Assembly: GCA_963662175.1 (NCBI GenBank)
Contig: OY759217.1
Coordinates: forward strand, 8,868,562-8,932,561
Source: Aradus depressus
Taxonomy: Eukaryota > Arthropoda > Insecta > Hemiptera > Aradidae
Direction: 5' to 3'
DNA: 64,000 nt
Shown: piece after piece, positions 20,812 through 32,008 of the stretch
How the letters are laid out: every line of letters starts with the position of its first letter
How positions within the stretch are numbered: position 1 is the first letter of the stretch
Notes under the pieces: model-generated
What the model was told of the DNA's origin: nothing
What the model saw: the letters and a program-made list of their open reading frames with translations, nothing else
The model's database searches: none
Program-made: the position numbers and the translations under genes

Positions 20812-21705
20812 TATACGAGATGTGTTAAAAAAATAACGGGAAATTTCGGTTTTTGAAAAGAATTTTATTTATTCGTCTACATCAATGTTATCCCCTTCAA
20901 AATAGTCTCCATTAGATATTGTACACTTATGCCAGCGCTTCTTCCAATCCCCGAAACACTTCGGAACTCGATCTTTGGGATAGTCTTTAGCTCTCTCAGC
21001 GATGCGCTTTTTAATCTCATATGATGCTTGTGAAACGATGGCCATTTAAAATTCTCTTTATTGTTAGGAACAGAAAAAAGTCACACAGCCATGTCTGGCG
21101 AATATGGAGGCTGGGGCATCATTACAGTGTTGTTTTTGGCCAAAAATTCACGAACAAGCAATGAAGTGAGAGCATGTGCATTATCGTGGTGCAAAAGCCA
21201 TGAATTGTTTCGCCTTAAATCCAGGCGTTTTTTCGGATTGCTTTACGCAAACGGCGTTGCACTTGTAGGTAGTACTCCTTATTGATCGTTTGTCCTTGTG
21301 GCAAGAACTCATGGTGCACTATGTCATTAAAATCGAAAAATGACCTTCACATTCGACAGCTTCTTGGAAACGCTTATACCACTCGTAAACCCTAATTTTA
21401 CTCACTCAGCAGTCTCGCCAAAAGCAATATTTAACATTTCTAAAACTTTGCTGCACTTTATTCAATTCTTATAACAAAATTTAATGTAAATTCTCTGATC
21501 CATTTTGTAAACAAATAAATAATTGTCGATCGTATCAAAACACATGTAACCTCTTTGACCGCTGACAGCAGACCAAACATCCGGGTCGGCTAACAATGTA
21601 CAGATGCTTTTCAGACATGTTTACCAACACAACAACGAAAAAAACGCGCGAATCAGACTAATACAACCAGCAAAATTACAAAATTCCCGTTACACCTCGC
21701 ACATA
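20812..21705 (-). pseudogene. Dead mariner transposon
   Basis: The ends match as imperfect inverted repeats (acgagatgtgttaaa..aacgggaaattt near 20815, aaattcccgttacacctcgc near 21681). Read on the minus strand, broken frames give typical mariner pieces in order: a QRAYIKFCYKNEI-like N-terminal helix (21490-21450), HEFLPQGQTINKEYYLQ (about 21315-21265), NFWPK and the C-terminal RELKTIPK-like part near 21000-20940. Stops and frameshifts are frequent and the catalytic aspartates cannot be followed in one frame. The transposase is inactive. Confidence 0.7.
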
Positions 21706-22434
21706 CCTAGCTACATAAGAGCTGAACTTAAGTGCCACGAAATTCAGATTTTTTTTTTATTCAGATATTAAGAAATCTTCCTTGCCTGTACGATCGTTGC
21801 CTTAGGCCTTAGAAAGTTGCTTTTTATTTATATTGACTTATTAATTTAAAACCGGCAGCATTGAGAATGGACTGAAGATGAGCTCGAAACGTACACATCA
21901 ATAATCAGGTATTAAAATTTCGAAAATTTATGTATTCATCCTGAAGCAAGCTGTGAATAATAGTACGAGTAAACTGAATTGATTACTCGGTCGCAATATC
22001 TATGCGGTCCGAGTTTACTCGTTCCGAGAGTACTTTGACCCTGTCAACTCTGTATGGAACCTTAAGAACAACCTCTGTACATTTCGGAGACAGACGCTAG
22101 CGAGGGTTTTAACAATTTTCGGCTAGTTATAGGCGACATTGGGAAAGACGGGACGAATGTTTGCTAATGGGGGTGTTGTCTATGGCTTGTTATCATCTAG
22201 GTCACATCAGTGGACTGGCAATTAGAATGAAAGTGTTAGCTCCGGCGGCTGACATTGAATCTGTCCACAACGGTGACCCTCACTGTCTCCTACCTGCCAA
22301 TTAGACATATCTGCCCATTGCCAGTTCAGCTTCCTTCAAGAGCATCTCTCAGTTCATAGAAGCCGGATCTATTTGGAATTTTCCATTGTTAATTGAGGCG
22401 TTGATAACCAGAATGAACTATCCCATATTTTTGT
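21706..22434. other. Intergenic stretch
   Basis: No gene seen. CTGAAGATGAGCTCGAAACG at 21872 superficially resembles the hammerhead series but does not form stem I (see rejected items). Confidence 0.45.
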
Positions 22435-23340
22435 GAATTTTTTTTTTTTTTGTATTTAGTTATTTTAAGCCACAACTATGCAAAAAATGCACAACCAGTG
22501 GCTGGGCTGACATGTACTATACAAAAATTTAAAATAAATAAATAAAATAATAAAAATAAATATGACATGAGAGGCTTGAGAGAGGAAAAACAGCCAGCGG
22601 TGAACCCTCATGACATCACTTCATACCAGGAGATCTCTATGCCAAACTCTCTTTAATCTTCTTGGGGGATTGTGGGGTAAATTTGTACTTAAGATTTTGC
22701 GAACATCCGGATTGGTGTGTAAGTTAATTTTGGTGTAGAAACGTTGGTATAAATGTTTAATGGTTGTGTCTATGGATGTGATGTTCAAGTCGCGGTGTAA
22801 AGTCTTGTTGCTAACGTATGGTGGGCATTGCGTGATCAGTTGAAGAGTCTTGGATTGAAATATCTGTATTCTTTTGATGTTCGAAGTCTTGGCTGTACCA
22901 TATATTTGTAAGCCATAGGTCCAGAGAGGTCGGAGAAGATAGGTATAACAATTCAGTTTTTGTCGAGTAGATAATTTAGAACGCCTATTCAAAATACTGT
23001 ACAATAGTCTAAGTCGCCGGTCTAGTGTGAGTCGTGTCGTCCGAGTGTGAGGGTTCCAAGTCAGCCTTCTATCGAGGGTTAATCCTAAATATTTTACGGA
23101 AGAGGTATGAGGTAATGGCTGGTTTTCAAGGAATACTGGGGGGCAGTCACCACGGCGGAGAGCGAATGTTATGTGTTGACATTTTGTGGTGTTAAATTTA
23201 ATATTCCAAGATTTACTCCAAACTTCAATTTTGTTGAGGTGTTGCTGTATTGTGAAAAATGAGGTTGAAGTGTCAAAGCATTGTATGTCATGCCATCTAT
23301 TGGTTGTATAACGAATTTTATTAATTTCGAAAATATTCAA
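22435..23340 (-). mobile_element. 5'-truncated Jockey-type LINE
   Basis: It runs on the minus strand from about 23340 to a poly-A tail, seen as the T run at 22439-22452. The 3' UTR (22620-22453) follows the stop codon of the reverse-transcriptase frame. Loss of the 5' part, with the 3' end and A-tail kept, is the usual product of target-primed reverse transcription. The copy at 17863-18560 is a related older insertion. Confidence 0.75.
22621..23340 (-). pseudogene. Reverse transcriptase C-terminal region of a LINE
   Basis: An open frame of 239 residues. Residues 35-75 carry the conserved region after the catalytic site (WSKSWNIKFNTTKCQHITF), then SVKYLGLTLDRRLTWNPHT, the 'YLG..LD..L.W..H' motif of Jockey-like enzymes, and later LLRPLWTYGLQIYG and RIQIFQSKTLQLI. 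The catalytic YADD lies in the missing 5' part, so the protein is not functional. The frame has stayed open, which suggests a fairly recent insertion. A short duplication (TRLTLDRRL following LTLDRRLTW) appears near residues 94-110. Confidence 0.8.
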
Positions 23341-23394
23341 AAGACAGAGCCAGTTTAACTAAATATAAGTTTAACTAAAAGTTTAAATTCGTTA

Positions 23395-23780
23395 CCTCGG
23401 CCGAAGGGTAGGAGGGGGGGTTCAAGGCAGGAGGCTCTACTCAAAAACCCTAATAACTGCCCTTGTGTTGCATTCATAGACACAAGTCAACTAACTATTG
23501 ATTATTAGCGATTTAGGGGGGGCTAATATAGCTGAAATTATTGCGGGGGAACTAACGGTTTTTTGGATTGTCATGGAATTTCACATAGCACTCTTATAAA
23601 CCCAAATTAAAAGTAACTTATGTGACGTTTTCAAATTTCTGAATGGGGGGGGGGGGGGGGGGGGGGTGTCATAAAATTAGTTCTAACACATTAACGGCTG
23701 TTTGGATAGTCATTGAATTCACATGTGGGATTCTTATAAGCCCAAATTAAACGTAAAATCGTGCTCAAGGTTTTTGCCAT
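23395..23780. repeat. Mixed remnant of repeat X and the Helitron minisatellite
   Basis: 23400-23500 resembles repeat X in inverted sense ('ctcaaaaaccctaataactg'). 23540-23780 resembles the 144-bp unit ('attgtcatggaatttcaca', 'gtgacgtttt'). A pure G run of 22 lies at 23645-23666. Confidence 0.5.
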
Positions 23781-23789
23781 CTCTTGGCA

Positions 23790-23930
23790 AATTCGTAACT
23801 ATCACTCAAAGTCCGGTCCAAAGGACGACGTGCTCACGGCTATTCTTCACTTCCCAGTTAATACAACTATGAACCCCGTCTTGACTTCCAACTCGTGATC
23901 CTGAGCTCATTAGACACCACGTGTAAAGAT
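23790..23930. repeat. SINE-derived block related to the 441-bp satellite
   Basis: 'aaaggacgacgtgctcacgg', 'ttcccagttaa' and 'gatcctgagctcattagac' match both the SINE body and head and the 441-bp monomer. It may be a single-copy relative of the satellite. Confidence 0.5.
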
Positions 23931-24044
23931 AAAATAAGTTTCCGTTTAGTTCGAACTAATATGGTCAAGAAAGAAATCTATATTAATAAAGCTGAAACGG
24001 GGTTTGTTTGTTTGTTTGTATGTTTGTTCCAGCATCACGCCCAA

Positions 24045-26205
24045 ACCGCTGGACGGATCTTCATGAAACTTCCCATGTAGCATTCTTTTGAGCCCGATTG
24101 AATAATAGGCTATGTGGCGTCCCAAAATTTTGATCGGGAGGGGGGGTTGTAAGGGGGGCCTAAGTATATAAATAGTGCTAACTCATTAACTAATGGGCGA
24201 ATTGTCATGAAATTTTACAGGTAGTCTTTTTAAAAGCCAAACAAGAAAAAAAGGTGTGTGGCTTCCCAAAGTTTTGATCGGGAGGGGGGGTTGTAAGGGG
24301 GGCCTAAGTATAAATATAGAGCTAACTCATTAACTAATGGGCGAATCGTCATGCAATTTCACATGTAGTATTTTTAAAAGCCAAATAGGAAAAAAAGGTG
24401 TGTGGCGTCCCAAAGTTTTGATCGGGAGGGGGGGTTGTAAGAGGGGCCTAAGTAGAAATATAGAGCTAGCTCATTAACGGTTGGTCGTATTGTCACGAAA
24501 TTTCACATGTAGTATTTTTAAAAGCCAAATAGGAAAAAAAGGTGTGTGGCGTCCCAAAGTTTTGATCGGGAGGGGGGGTAGTAAGGGGGGCCTAAGTATA
24601 TAAATAGTGCTAACACATTAACTAATGGTCGAATCGTCATGAAATTTCACATGTAGTATTTTTAAAAGCCAAATAGGAAAAAAAGGTGTGTGGCGTCCCA
24701 AAGTTTTGAACGGGAGGGGGGGTTGTGGGGGGCCTAAGTATAAATATAGAGCTAACTCATTAACTAATGGGCGAATCGTCATGAAATTTCACATGTAGTA
24801 TTTTTAAAAGCCAAATAGGAAAAAAAGGTGTGTGGCGTCCCAGAGTTTTGATCGGGAGGGGGGGTTGTAAGGGGGGCCTAAGTAGAAATATAGAGCTGGC
24901 TCATTAACGGTTGGTCGTATTGTCACGAAATTTCACATGTAGTATTTTTAAAAGCCAAATAGGAAAAAAAGGTGTGTGGCGTCCCAAAGTTTTGATCGGG
25001 AGGGGGGGTTGTTAGGGGGGCCTAAGTATATAAATAGTGCTAACACATTAACTAATGGTCGAATCGTCATGAAATTTCACATGTAGTATTTTTAAAAGCC
25101 AAATAGGAAAAAAAGGTGTGTGGCGTCCCAAAGTTTTGAACGGGAGGGGGGGTTGTGGGGGGCCTAAGTATAAATATAGAGCTAACTCATTAACTAATGG
25201 GCGAATGGTCATGAAATTTCACGTAGTATTTTTAAAAGCCAAATAGGAAAAAAAGGTGTGTGGCGTACCAAAGTTTTGAACGGGAGGGGGGGTTGTGGGG
25301 GGGCCTAAGTATAAATATAGAGCTAATTCTTTAACGGTTGGTCGGATTGTCACGAAATTTCACATGTAGTATTCCTGAAGGCCAAATAGAAAAATAAGGT
25401 GTGTGGCGTCCCAAAGTTTTGAACGGGAGGGGGGGTTGTGGGGGGGCCTAAGTATAAATATAGAGCTAACTCATTAACTAATGGGCGAATCGTCATGAAA
25501 TTTCACGTAGTATTTTTAAAAGCCAAATAGGAAAAAAAGGTGTGTGGCGTCCCAAAGTTTTGAACGGGAGGGGGGGTTGTGGGGGGGCCTAAGTATAAAT
25601 ATAAAGCTAATTCTTTAACGGTTGGTAGGATTGTCACGAAATTTCACATGGAGCATTCCTGAAGGCCAAATAGAAAAATAAGGTGTGTGGCGTCCCAAAG
25701 TTTAGAACGGGAAGGGGGGTCGTGGGGGGGCCTAAGTATAAATATAGAGCTAACTCATTAACTAATGGGCGAATGTTCATGAAATTTCACGTAGTATTTT
25801 TAAAAGCCAAATAGGAAAAAAAGGTGTGTGGCGTCCCAAAGTTTTGAACGGGAGGGGGGGTTGTGGGGGGGGCCTAAGTATAAATATAGAGTTAGCTCAT
25901 TAACGCTTGATCGTATTGTCACGAAATTTCACATGTAGTATTCATAAAGGCCAAATAGAAAAATAGGGTGTGACGTCAAAAAATTGTGAACGGGAGGGTG
26001 GTTATGGGGGTAGGCCTAAATTTGAAGATAGTGATAGGTCATTAACGGATGATCGGATTGTCATGGAATTTCACATGTATTATTCCTTATGGCCAAATAG
26101 AAAAATACACTATGTGACATATTAAAAATTTGGGAGGGTGGGGGGGGGGCTAAGCCTAAAAATAATACTGAATGATTAAAGGGTAATCGGATTGTCATGA
26201 ATTTC
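24045..26205 (+). repeat. 144-bp G-rich minisatellite, about 15 copies
   Basis: Units of about 144 bp start near ggtgtgtggcgtcccaaag (24253, 24397, 24541, 24685, 24827 and on). Each has a G-rich block, gggagggggggttgt plus a further G run, then cctaagtata. The first unit grades into the Helitron 5' region, so the array is an amplification of that region. Near-identical versions recur about 430 bp apart (24420 and 24850), so three units form a higher-order repeat. Units become more diverged toward 26200. Confidence 0.85.
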
Positions 26206-26214
26206 ACATGTAGT

Positions 26215-27290
26215 AGTAGCAACTATGTATTCGCTGTGGGGTCCACTGTTGCAAGGCACTTACTAGCTGTGATGCCCAGCGTTCTAACTACGTGCTATCT
26301 GTGGGTCCGCTGTTGCAAGGCACATACTAGAAGTGGTGCCCAGGGTTTCTAACTACGTACTACCTGTGGGATCCGCAGTTGAAGGACACTTACTAGCTGT
26401 GATGCCCGGCGTTCCTACCTTCGTACTAGCTGTGGGGTCCGCAGTTGAAGGGCACTAACTAGCTGTGGTGCCCAGCGTTCCTAACTACGTACTACCTGTG
26501 GGGTTCGCAGTTGAAGGGCACTTACTAGCTGTGATGCCCAGCGTTCGTAACTTCGTACTAGCTGTGGAGTCCGCTGTCGCAAGGCACATACCAGAAGTGG
26601 TGCCCAGGGTTCCTAACTACGTGAAACCTGTGGGGTCCGCAGTTGAAGGGCACTTACTAGCTGTGATGCCCAGTGTTCCTAACTACGTACTACCTGTGGG
26701 GTCCGCAGTTGAAGGGCACTTACTAGCTGTGATGCCCAGTGTTCCTAACTACGTACTAGCTGTGGTGTCCGCTGTTGCAAGGGTCTCATTACATGTAGTG
26801 CCCAGCGTTCCTAACTTCGTACTAGCTGTGGGGTCCGCTGTTGCAAGGCACATACTAGATGTGGTGCCCAAAGTTCCTAACTAGGTACGTACTATTTGTG
26901 GGGACCGCTGTTGCAAGGCACTTAATAGCTGTGATGCCCAGCGTTCCTAACTTCGTAGTAGCTGTGGGGTCCGCTGTTGCGAGCCACATACTAGCTGTGG
27001 TGACCAGCGTTCCTAACTACGTACTAGCTGTTGGGTCCGCCGTCGCAAGACACATACTAGCTATGATGCCCAGCATTCCCAACTACGTACTAGCTGTGGT
27101 GCTCAGCGTTGCAAGCCACATACTAGCTGTGGTCACAAACGTTCTTAACTACGCACTGACTAAGACGTCCAGCGATGCTAAGTATTCACTAGGTGTGGCT
27201 TCCGCCGTTGAAAGGCGCATACTAGCTGTGGTGCCCAGGGGTCCTAAAAACGTACTAGCGTTACAACAGCTGAAGGACTATAAGCCTTAT
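26215..27290 (+). repeat. 66-bp minisatellite, about 16 copies
   Basis: Units 'gtgatgcccagcgttcctaa' + 'ctacgtactagctgtggggt' + 'ccgctgttgcaaggcacata' + 'ctagct' repeat every 66 bp (26465, 26531, and on). Since 66 is 22 codons, a frame stays open through many units (26465-26884 and 26859-27299), reading VMPSVPNYVLAVGSAVARHL again and again. I treat it as a minisatellite and not a gene. Confidence 0.85.
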
Positions 27291-27382
27291 TCCGTATGAA
27301 TAATTGAAAATTATAACATCATGAATGTACTGTCGAGGAACTGAATAGCGTTATAGAAGATATTGGGAGAAAAATCAAAGTT

Positions 27383-27399
27383 CCCCGGGCAACGCCGGG
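27383..27399 (+). repeat. Helitron 3' hairpin
   Basis: ccccgggcaacgccggg: a GC-rich stem about 10 bases before the element's end, the usual Helitron termination hairpin. The identical hairpin in inverted orientation lies at 41418-41434. Confidence 0.7.
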
Positions 27400-27409
27400 T
27401 ATAACTGCT

Positions 27410-30400
27410 ATAGATTTAATATTTGTTAAAACTGATAGAGAACGACCGGATTATCTGAATCCTATACAAAAATCAAAATAAAGATGTTTTTCAAAAAATT
27501 CACGCTATTTAACGGTTTGTAGGCTTAATAATTGTTAAAACTGATACGACAGAATCAGACATATCCGAAAAGTCCCATCCGACGGACGACGTGCTCAAGG
27601 CTATTTTCAACCTAAGTGAAATTTCACCTAACCAGGTTTATTTACATAACATACGTCTCATTATCGAGTACCTCACATTCGAAAAAGCCCTGGATCATCG
27701 CTTAAAGTCCCATCCGAAGGACGACGTGCTCAAAGTGTTTTTTAACTTCCCGATTGAAACATCTGACCTAAGTGCCTCAGCTAGATTTCTAAGTGGCGAT
27801 CCTGAGCTCGGTAGACTCCATTCTTCAAATTTCTCGCTTTTTAACGGTTTATAGATTTAATATTTGTTAAAACTGATAGAGAACGACCGGATTATCTGAA
27901 TCCTACACAAAAATCAAAATAAAAATGTTTTTCAAAAAATTTGCGCTATTTAACGGTTTATAGGCTTAATAATTGTTAAAACTGATACGAGAGATTCAGA
28001 TTTATCCGGAAAGTCCCATCCGAAGGACGACGTGCTCAAGGCTATTTTCAACCTAAGTGATATTTCACCTACCCAGGTTTATTTACATAACATACGTCTC
28101 ATTATCGAGTACCTCACATTCGAAAAAGCCCTGGATCATCGCTTAAAGTCCCATCCGAAGGACGACGTGCTCAAAGTGTTTTTTAACTTCCCGATTGAAA
28201 CATCTGTCCTAAGTGCCTCAACTAGATTTCTAAGAGGCGATCCTGAGCTCGGTAGACTCCATTCTTGAAATTTCTCGCTTTTTAACGGTTTATAGATTTA
28301 ATATTTGTTAAAACTGATAGAGAACGACCGGATTATCTGAATCCTACACAAAAATCAAAATAAAAATGTTTTTCAAAAAATTTGCGCTATTTAACGGTTT
28401 ATAGGCTTAATAATTATTAAAACTGATACGACAGATTCAGACTTATCCGGAAAGTCCCATCCGAAGGACGACGTGCTCAAGGCTATTTTCAACCTAAGTG
28501 AAATTTCACCTACCCAGGTTTATTTACATAACATACGTCTCATTATGGAGTACCTCACATTCGAAAAAGCCCTGGATCATCGCTTAAAGTCCCATCCGAA
28601 GGACGACGTGCTCAAAGTGTTTTTTAACTTCCCGATTGAAACATCTGACCTAAGTGCCTCAGCTAGATTTCTAAGTGGCGATCCTGAGCTCGGTAGACTC
28701 CATTCTTCAAATTTCTCGCTTTTTAACGGTTTATAGATTTAATATTTGTTAAAACTGATAGAGAACGACCGGATTATCTGAATCCTACACAAAAATCAAA
28801 ATAAAAATGTTTTTCAAAAAATTTGCGCTATTTAACGGTTTATAGGCTTAATAATTGTTAAAACTGATACGAGAGATTCAGATTTATCCGGAAAGTCCCA
28901 TCCGAAGGACGACGTGCTCAAGGCTATTTTCAAACTAAGTGATATTTCACCTACCCAGGTTTATTTACATAACATACGTCTCATTATCGAGTACCTCACA
29001 TTCGAAAAAGCCCTGGATCATCGCTTAAAGTCCCATCCGAAGGACGACGTGCTCAAAGTGTTTTTTAACTTCCCGATTGAAACATCTGTCCTAAGTGCCT
29101 CAACTAGATTTCTAAGTGGCGATCCTGAGCTCGGTAGACTCCATTCTTGAAATTTCTCGCTTTTTAACGGTTTATAGATTTAATATTTGTTAAAACTGAT
29201 AGAGAACGACCGGATTATCTGAATCCTACACAAAAATCAAAATAAAAATGTTTTTCAAAAAATTTGCGCTATTTAACGGTTTATAGGCTTAATAATTATT
29301 AAAACTGATACGACAGATTCAGACTTATCCGGAAAGTCCCATCCGAAGGACGACGTGCTCAAGGCTATTTTCAACCTAAGTGAAATTTCACCTACCCAGG
29401 TTTATTTACATAACATACGTCTCATTATGGAGTACCTCACATTCGAAAAAGCCCTGGATCATTGCTTAATGTCCCATCCGAAGGACGACGTGCTCAAAGT
29501 TATTTTTAGCTTCCCGATTAAAACATCTGACCTAAGTGCCTCAACTAGATTTCTAAGTGGCGATCCTGAGCTCGGTAGACTCCATTCTTCAAATTTCTCG
29601 CTTTTTAACGGTTTATAGATTTAATATTTGTTAAAACTGATAGAGAACGACCGGAATATCTGAATCCTACACAAAAATCAAAATAAAAATGTTTTTCAAA
29701 AAATTCACGCTATTTAACGGTTTATAGGCTTAATAATTGTTAAAACTGATACGACAGAATCAGATATATCCGAAAAGTCCCATCCGACGGACGACGTGCT
29801 CAAGGCTATTTTCAACCTAAGTGAAATTTCACCTACCCAGGTTTATTTACATAACATACGTCTCATTATCGAGTACCTCACATTCGAAAAAGTCCTGGAA
29901 CATCGCTTAAAGTCCCATCCGAAGGACGACGTGCTCATAGTTATTTTTCGCTTCCCGATTAAAACATGTGACCTAAGTGCCTCAGCTAGATTTTTAAGTG
30001 GCGATCCTGAGCTCGGTAGACTCCATTCTTCAAATATCTCGCTTTTTAACGGTTTATAGATTAAATATTTGTTAAAACTGATAGAGAACGACCGGATTAT
30101 CTGAATCCTACACAAAAATCAAAATAAAAATGTTTTTCAAAAAATTTGCGCTATTTAACGGTTTATAGGCTTAATAATTGTTAAAACTGATACGAGAGAT
30201 TCAGATTTATCCGGAAAGTCCCATCCGAAGGACGACGTGCTCAAGGCTATTTTCAACCTAAGTGATATTTCACCTACCCAGGTTTATTTACATAACATAC
30301 GTCTCATTATCGAGTACCTCACATTCGAAAAAGCCCTGGATCATCGCTTAAAGTCCCATCCGAAGGACGACGTGCTCAAAGTGTTTTTTAACTTCCCGAT

Positions 30401-31816
30401 TGAAACATCTGACCTAAGTGCCTCAACTAGATTTCTAAGTGGCGATCCTGAGCTCGGTAGACTCCATTCTTGAAATTTCTCGCTTTTTAACGGTTTATAG
30501 ATTTAATATTTGTTAAAACTGATAGAGAACGACCGGATTATCTGAATCCTACACAAAAATCAAAATAAAAATGTTTTTCAAAAAATTTGCGCTATTTAAC
30601 AGTTTATAGGGTTAATAATTATTAAAACTGATACGACAGATTCAGACTTATCCGGAAAGTCCCATCCGAAGGACGACGTGCTCAAGGCTATTTTCAACCT
30701 AAGTGAAATTTCACCTACCCAGGTTTATTTACATAACATACGTCTCATTATGGAGTACCTCACATTCGAAAAAGCCCTGGATCATTGCTTAATGTCCCAT
30801 CCGAAGGACGACGTGCTCAAAGTTATTTTTAGCTTCCCGATTAAAACATCTGACCTAAGTGCCTCAACTAGATTTCTAAGTGGCGATCCTGAGCTCGGTA
30901 GACTCCATTCTTCAAATTTCTCGCTTTTTAACGGTTTATAGATTTAATATTTGTTAAAACTGATAGAGAACGACCGGATTATCTGAATCCTACACAAAAA
31001 TCAAAATAAAAATGTTTTTCAAAAAATTCACGCTATTTAACGGTTTATAGGCTTAATAATTGTTAAAACTGATACGACAGAATCAGATATATCCGAAAAG
31101 TCCCATCCGACGGACAACGTGCTCAAGGCTATTTTCAACCTAAGTGAAATTTCACCTACCCAGGTTTATTTACATAACAAACGTCTCATTATCGAGTACC
31201 TCACATTCGAAAAAGTCCTGGAACATCGCTTAAAGTCCCATCCGAAGGACGACGTGCTCATAGTTATTTTTCGCTTCCCGATTAAAACATCTGACCTAAG
31301 TGCCTCAGCTAGATTTTTAAGTGGCTATCCTGAGCTCGGTAGACTCCATTCTTCAAATATCTCGCTTTTTAACGGTTTATAAATTAAATATTTGTTAAAA
31401 CTGATAGAGAACGACCGGATTATCTGAACCCCACACAAAAATCAAAATGAAAACGTTTTTCAAAAAATTCGCGCTATTTAACGGTTTATAGGCTTAATAA
31501 TTGTTAAAACTGATACTACAGATTCAGATATATCCGGAAAGTCCCATCCGAAGGACGACGTGCTCAAGGCTTTCAACCTAAGTGGAAATTGACCTACCCA
31601 GGTTTATTTACATAACATACGTCTCATTATCGAGTACCTCACATTCGAAAAAGCCCTGGATCATCGCTTAATGTCCCATCCGAAGGACGAAGTGCTCAAA
31701 GTTATTTTTAACTTCCCGATTAAAACATCTGACCTAAGTGCCTCAGCTAGATTTCTAAGTGGCGATCCTGAGCTCGGTAGACTCCATTCTTCAAATTTCT
31801 TGCTTTTTAACGGTTT
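27410..31816 (+). repeat. 441-bp satellite array, ten monomers
   Basis: Monomers start with atagatttaatatttgttaa at 27410, 27851, 28292, 28733, 29174, 29615, 30056, 30497, 30938 and 31379. Each contains aaagtcccatccgaaggacg twice, and the second half follows the SINE: 'gagtacct', 'gatcatcgctta..gtcccatc', 'gacgtgctcaa', 'gatcctgagctc'. Monomer types alternate in pairs (27410-29174) and then in threes: the 29174 and 29615 types recur at 30497 and 30938. The 78-87-residue frames in each monomer are a by-product of a 147-codon period. Confidence 0.9.
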
Positions 31817-31839
31817 ATAGATTTAATATTTGTTAACTG

Positions 31840-31905
31840 ACAGAGCCATAGAGTGTGCTGGTTTCGGATTATGCCAACGTCAGCACAACGTTCAGACTGA
31901 CTTTA
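31840..31905 (-). ncRNA. Decayed hammerhead-like motif
   Basis: On the minus strand CTGACGTTGG..CCGAAACCAGC follows the layout of the 4665 motif, but core A9 is T. The same sequence recurs at 35481-35545 because the segment is duplicated. Confidence 0.3.
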
Positions 31906-32008
31906 AATATGGTGACACCGATCCACAATGGAAGAAAAATGCCAAAAAAAAAAAAGATGTATGTATAGATATGAACACAAATTAAAACTTGTGTACATTG
32001 TGATATAA

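Larger units (their letters stand above)
23977..27413 (+). mobile_element. Non-autonomous Helitron with two internal minisatellites
   Basis: The 5' end is TC at 23977 after an A, followed by tatattaataaagctgaaac, the type of start common to insect Helitrons. The 3' end has a GC-rich hairpin at 27383-27399 and then ataactgcta. The Helitron at 41406-44686 has the same 3' hairpin and subterminal 100 bp, which supports the boundary. The interior is filled by a 144-bp array and then a 66-bp array. There is no Rep/helicase gene, so movement would need a helper. The exact 3' base is uncertain because satellite follows at once. Confidence 0.7.

Noticed and set aside
21872..21900. CTGAAGATGAGCTCGAAACG as a hammerhead
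   Set aside because: The core fits, but stem II is a loopless GAGCTC and the flanks do not pair as stem I.
27591..31382. Nine open frames of 78-87 residues starting MLKAIFNLS
   Set aside because: They lie in each 441-bp satellite monomer. The period is exactly 147 codons, so one open monomer makes them all. They overlap SINE-derived DNA and have no recognised domain.
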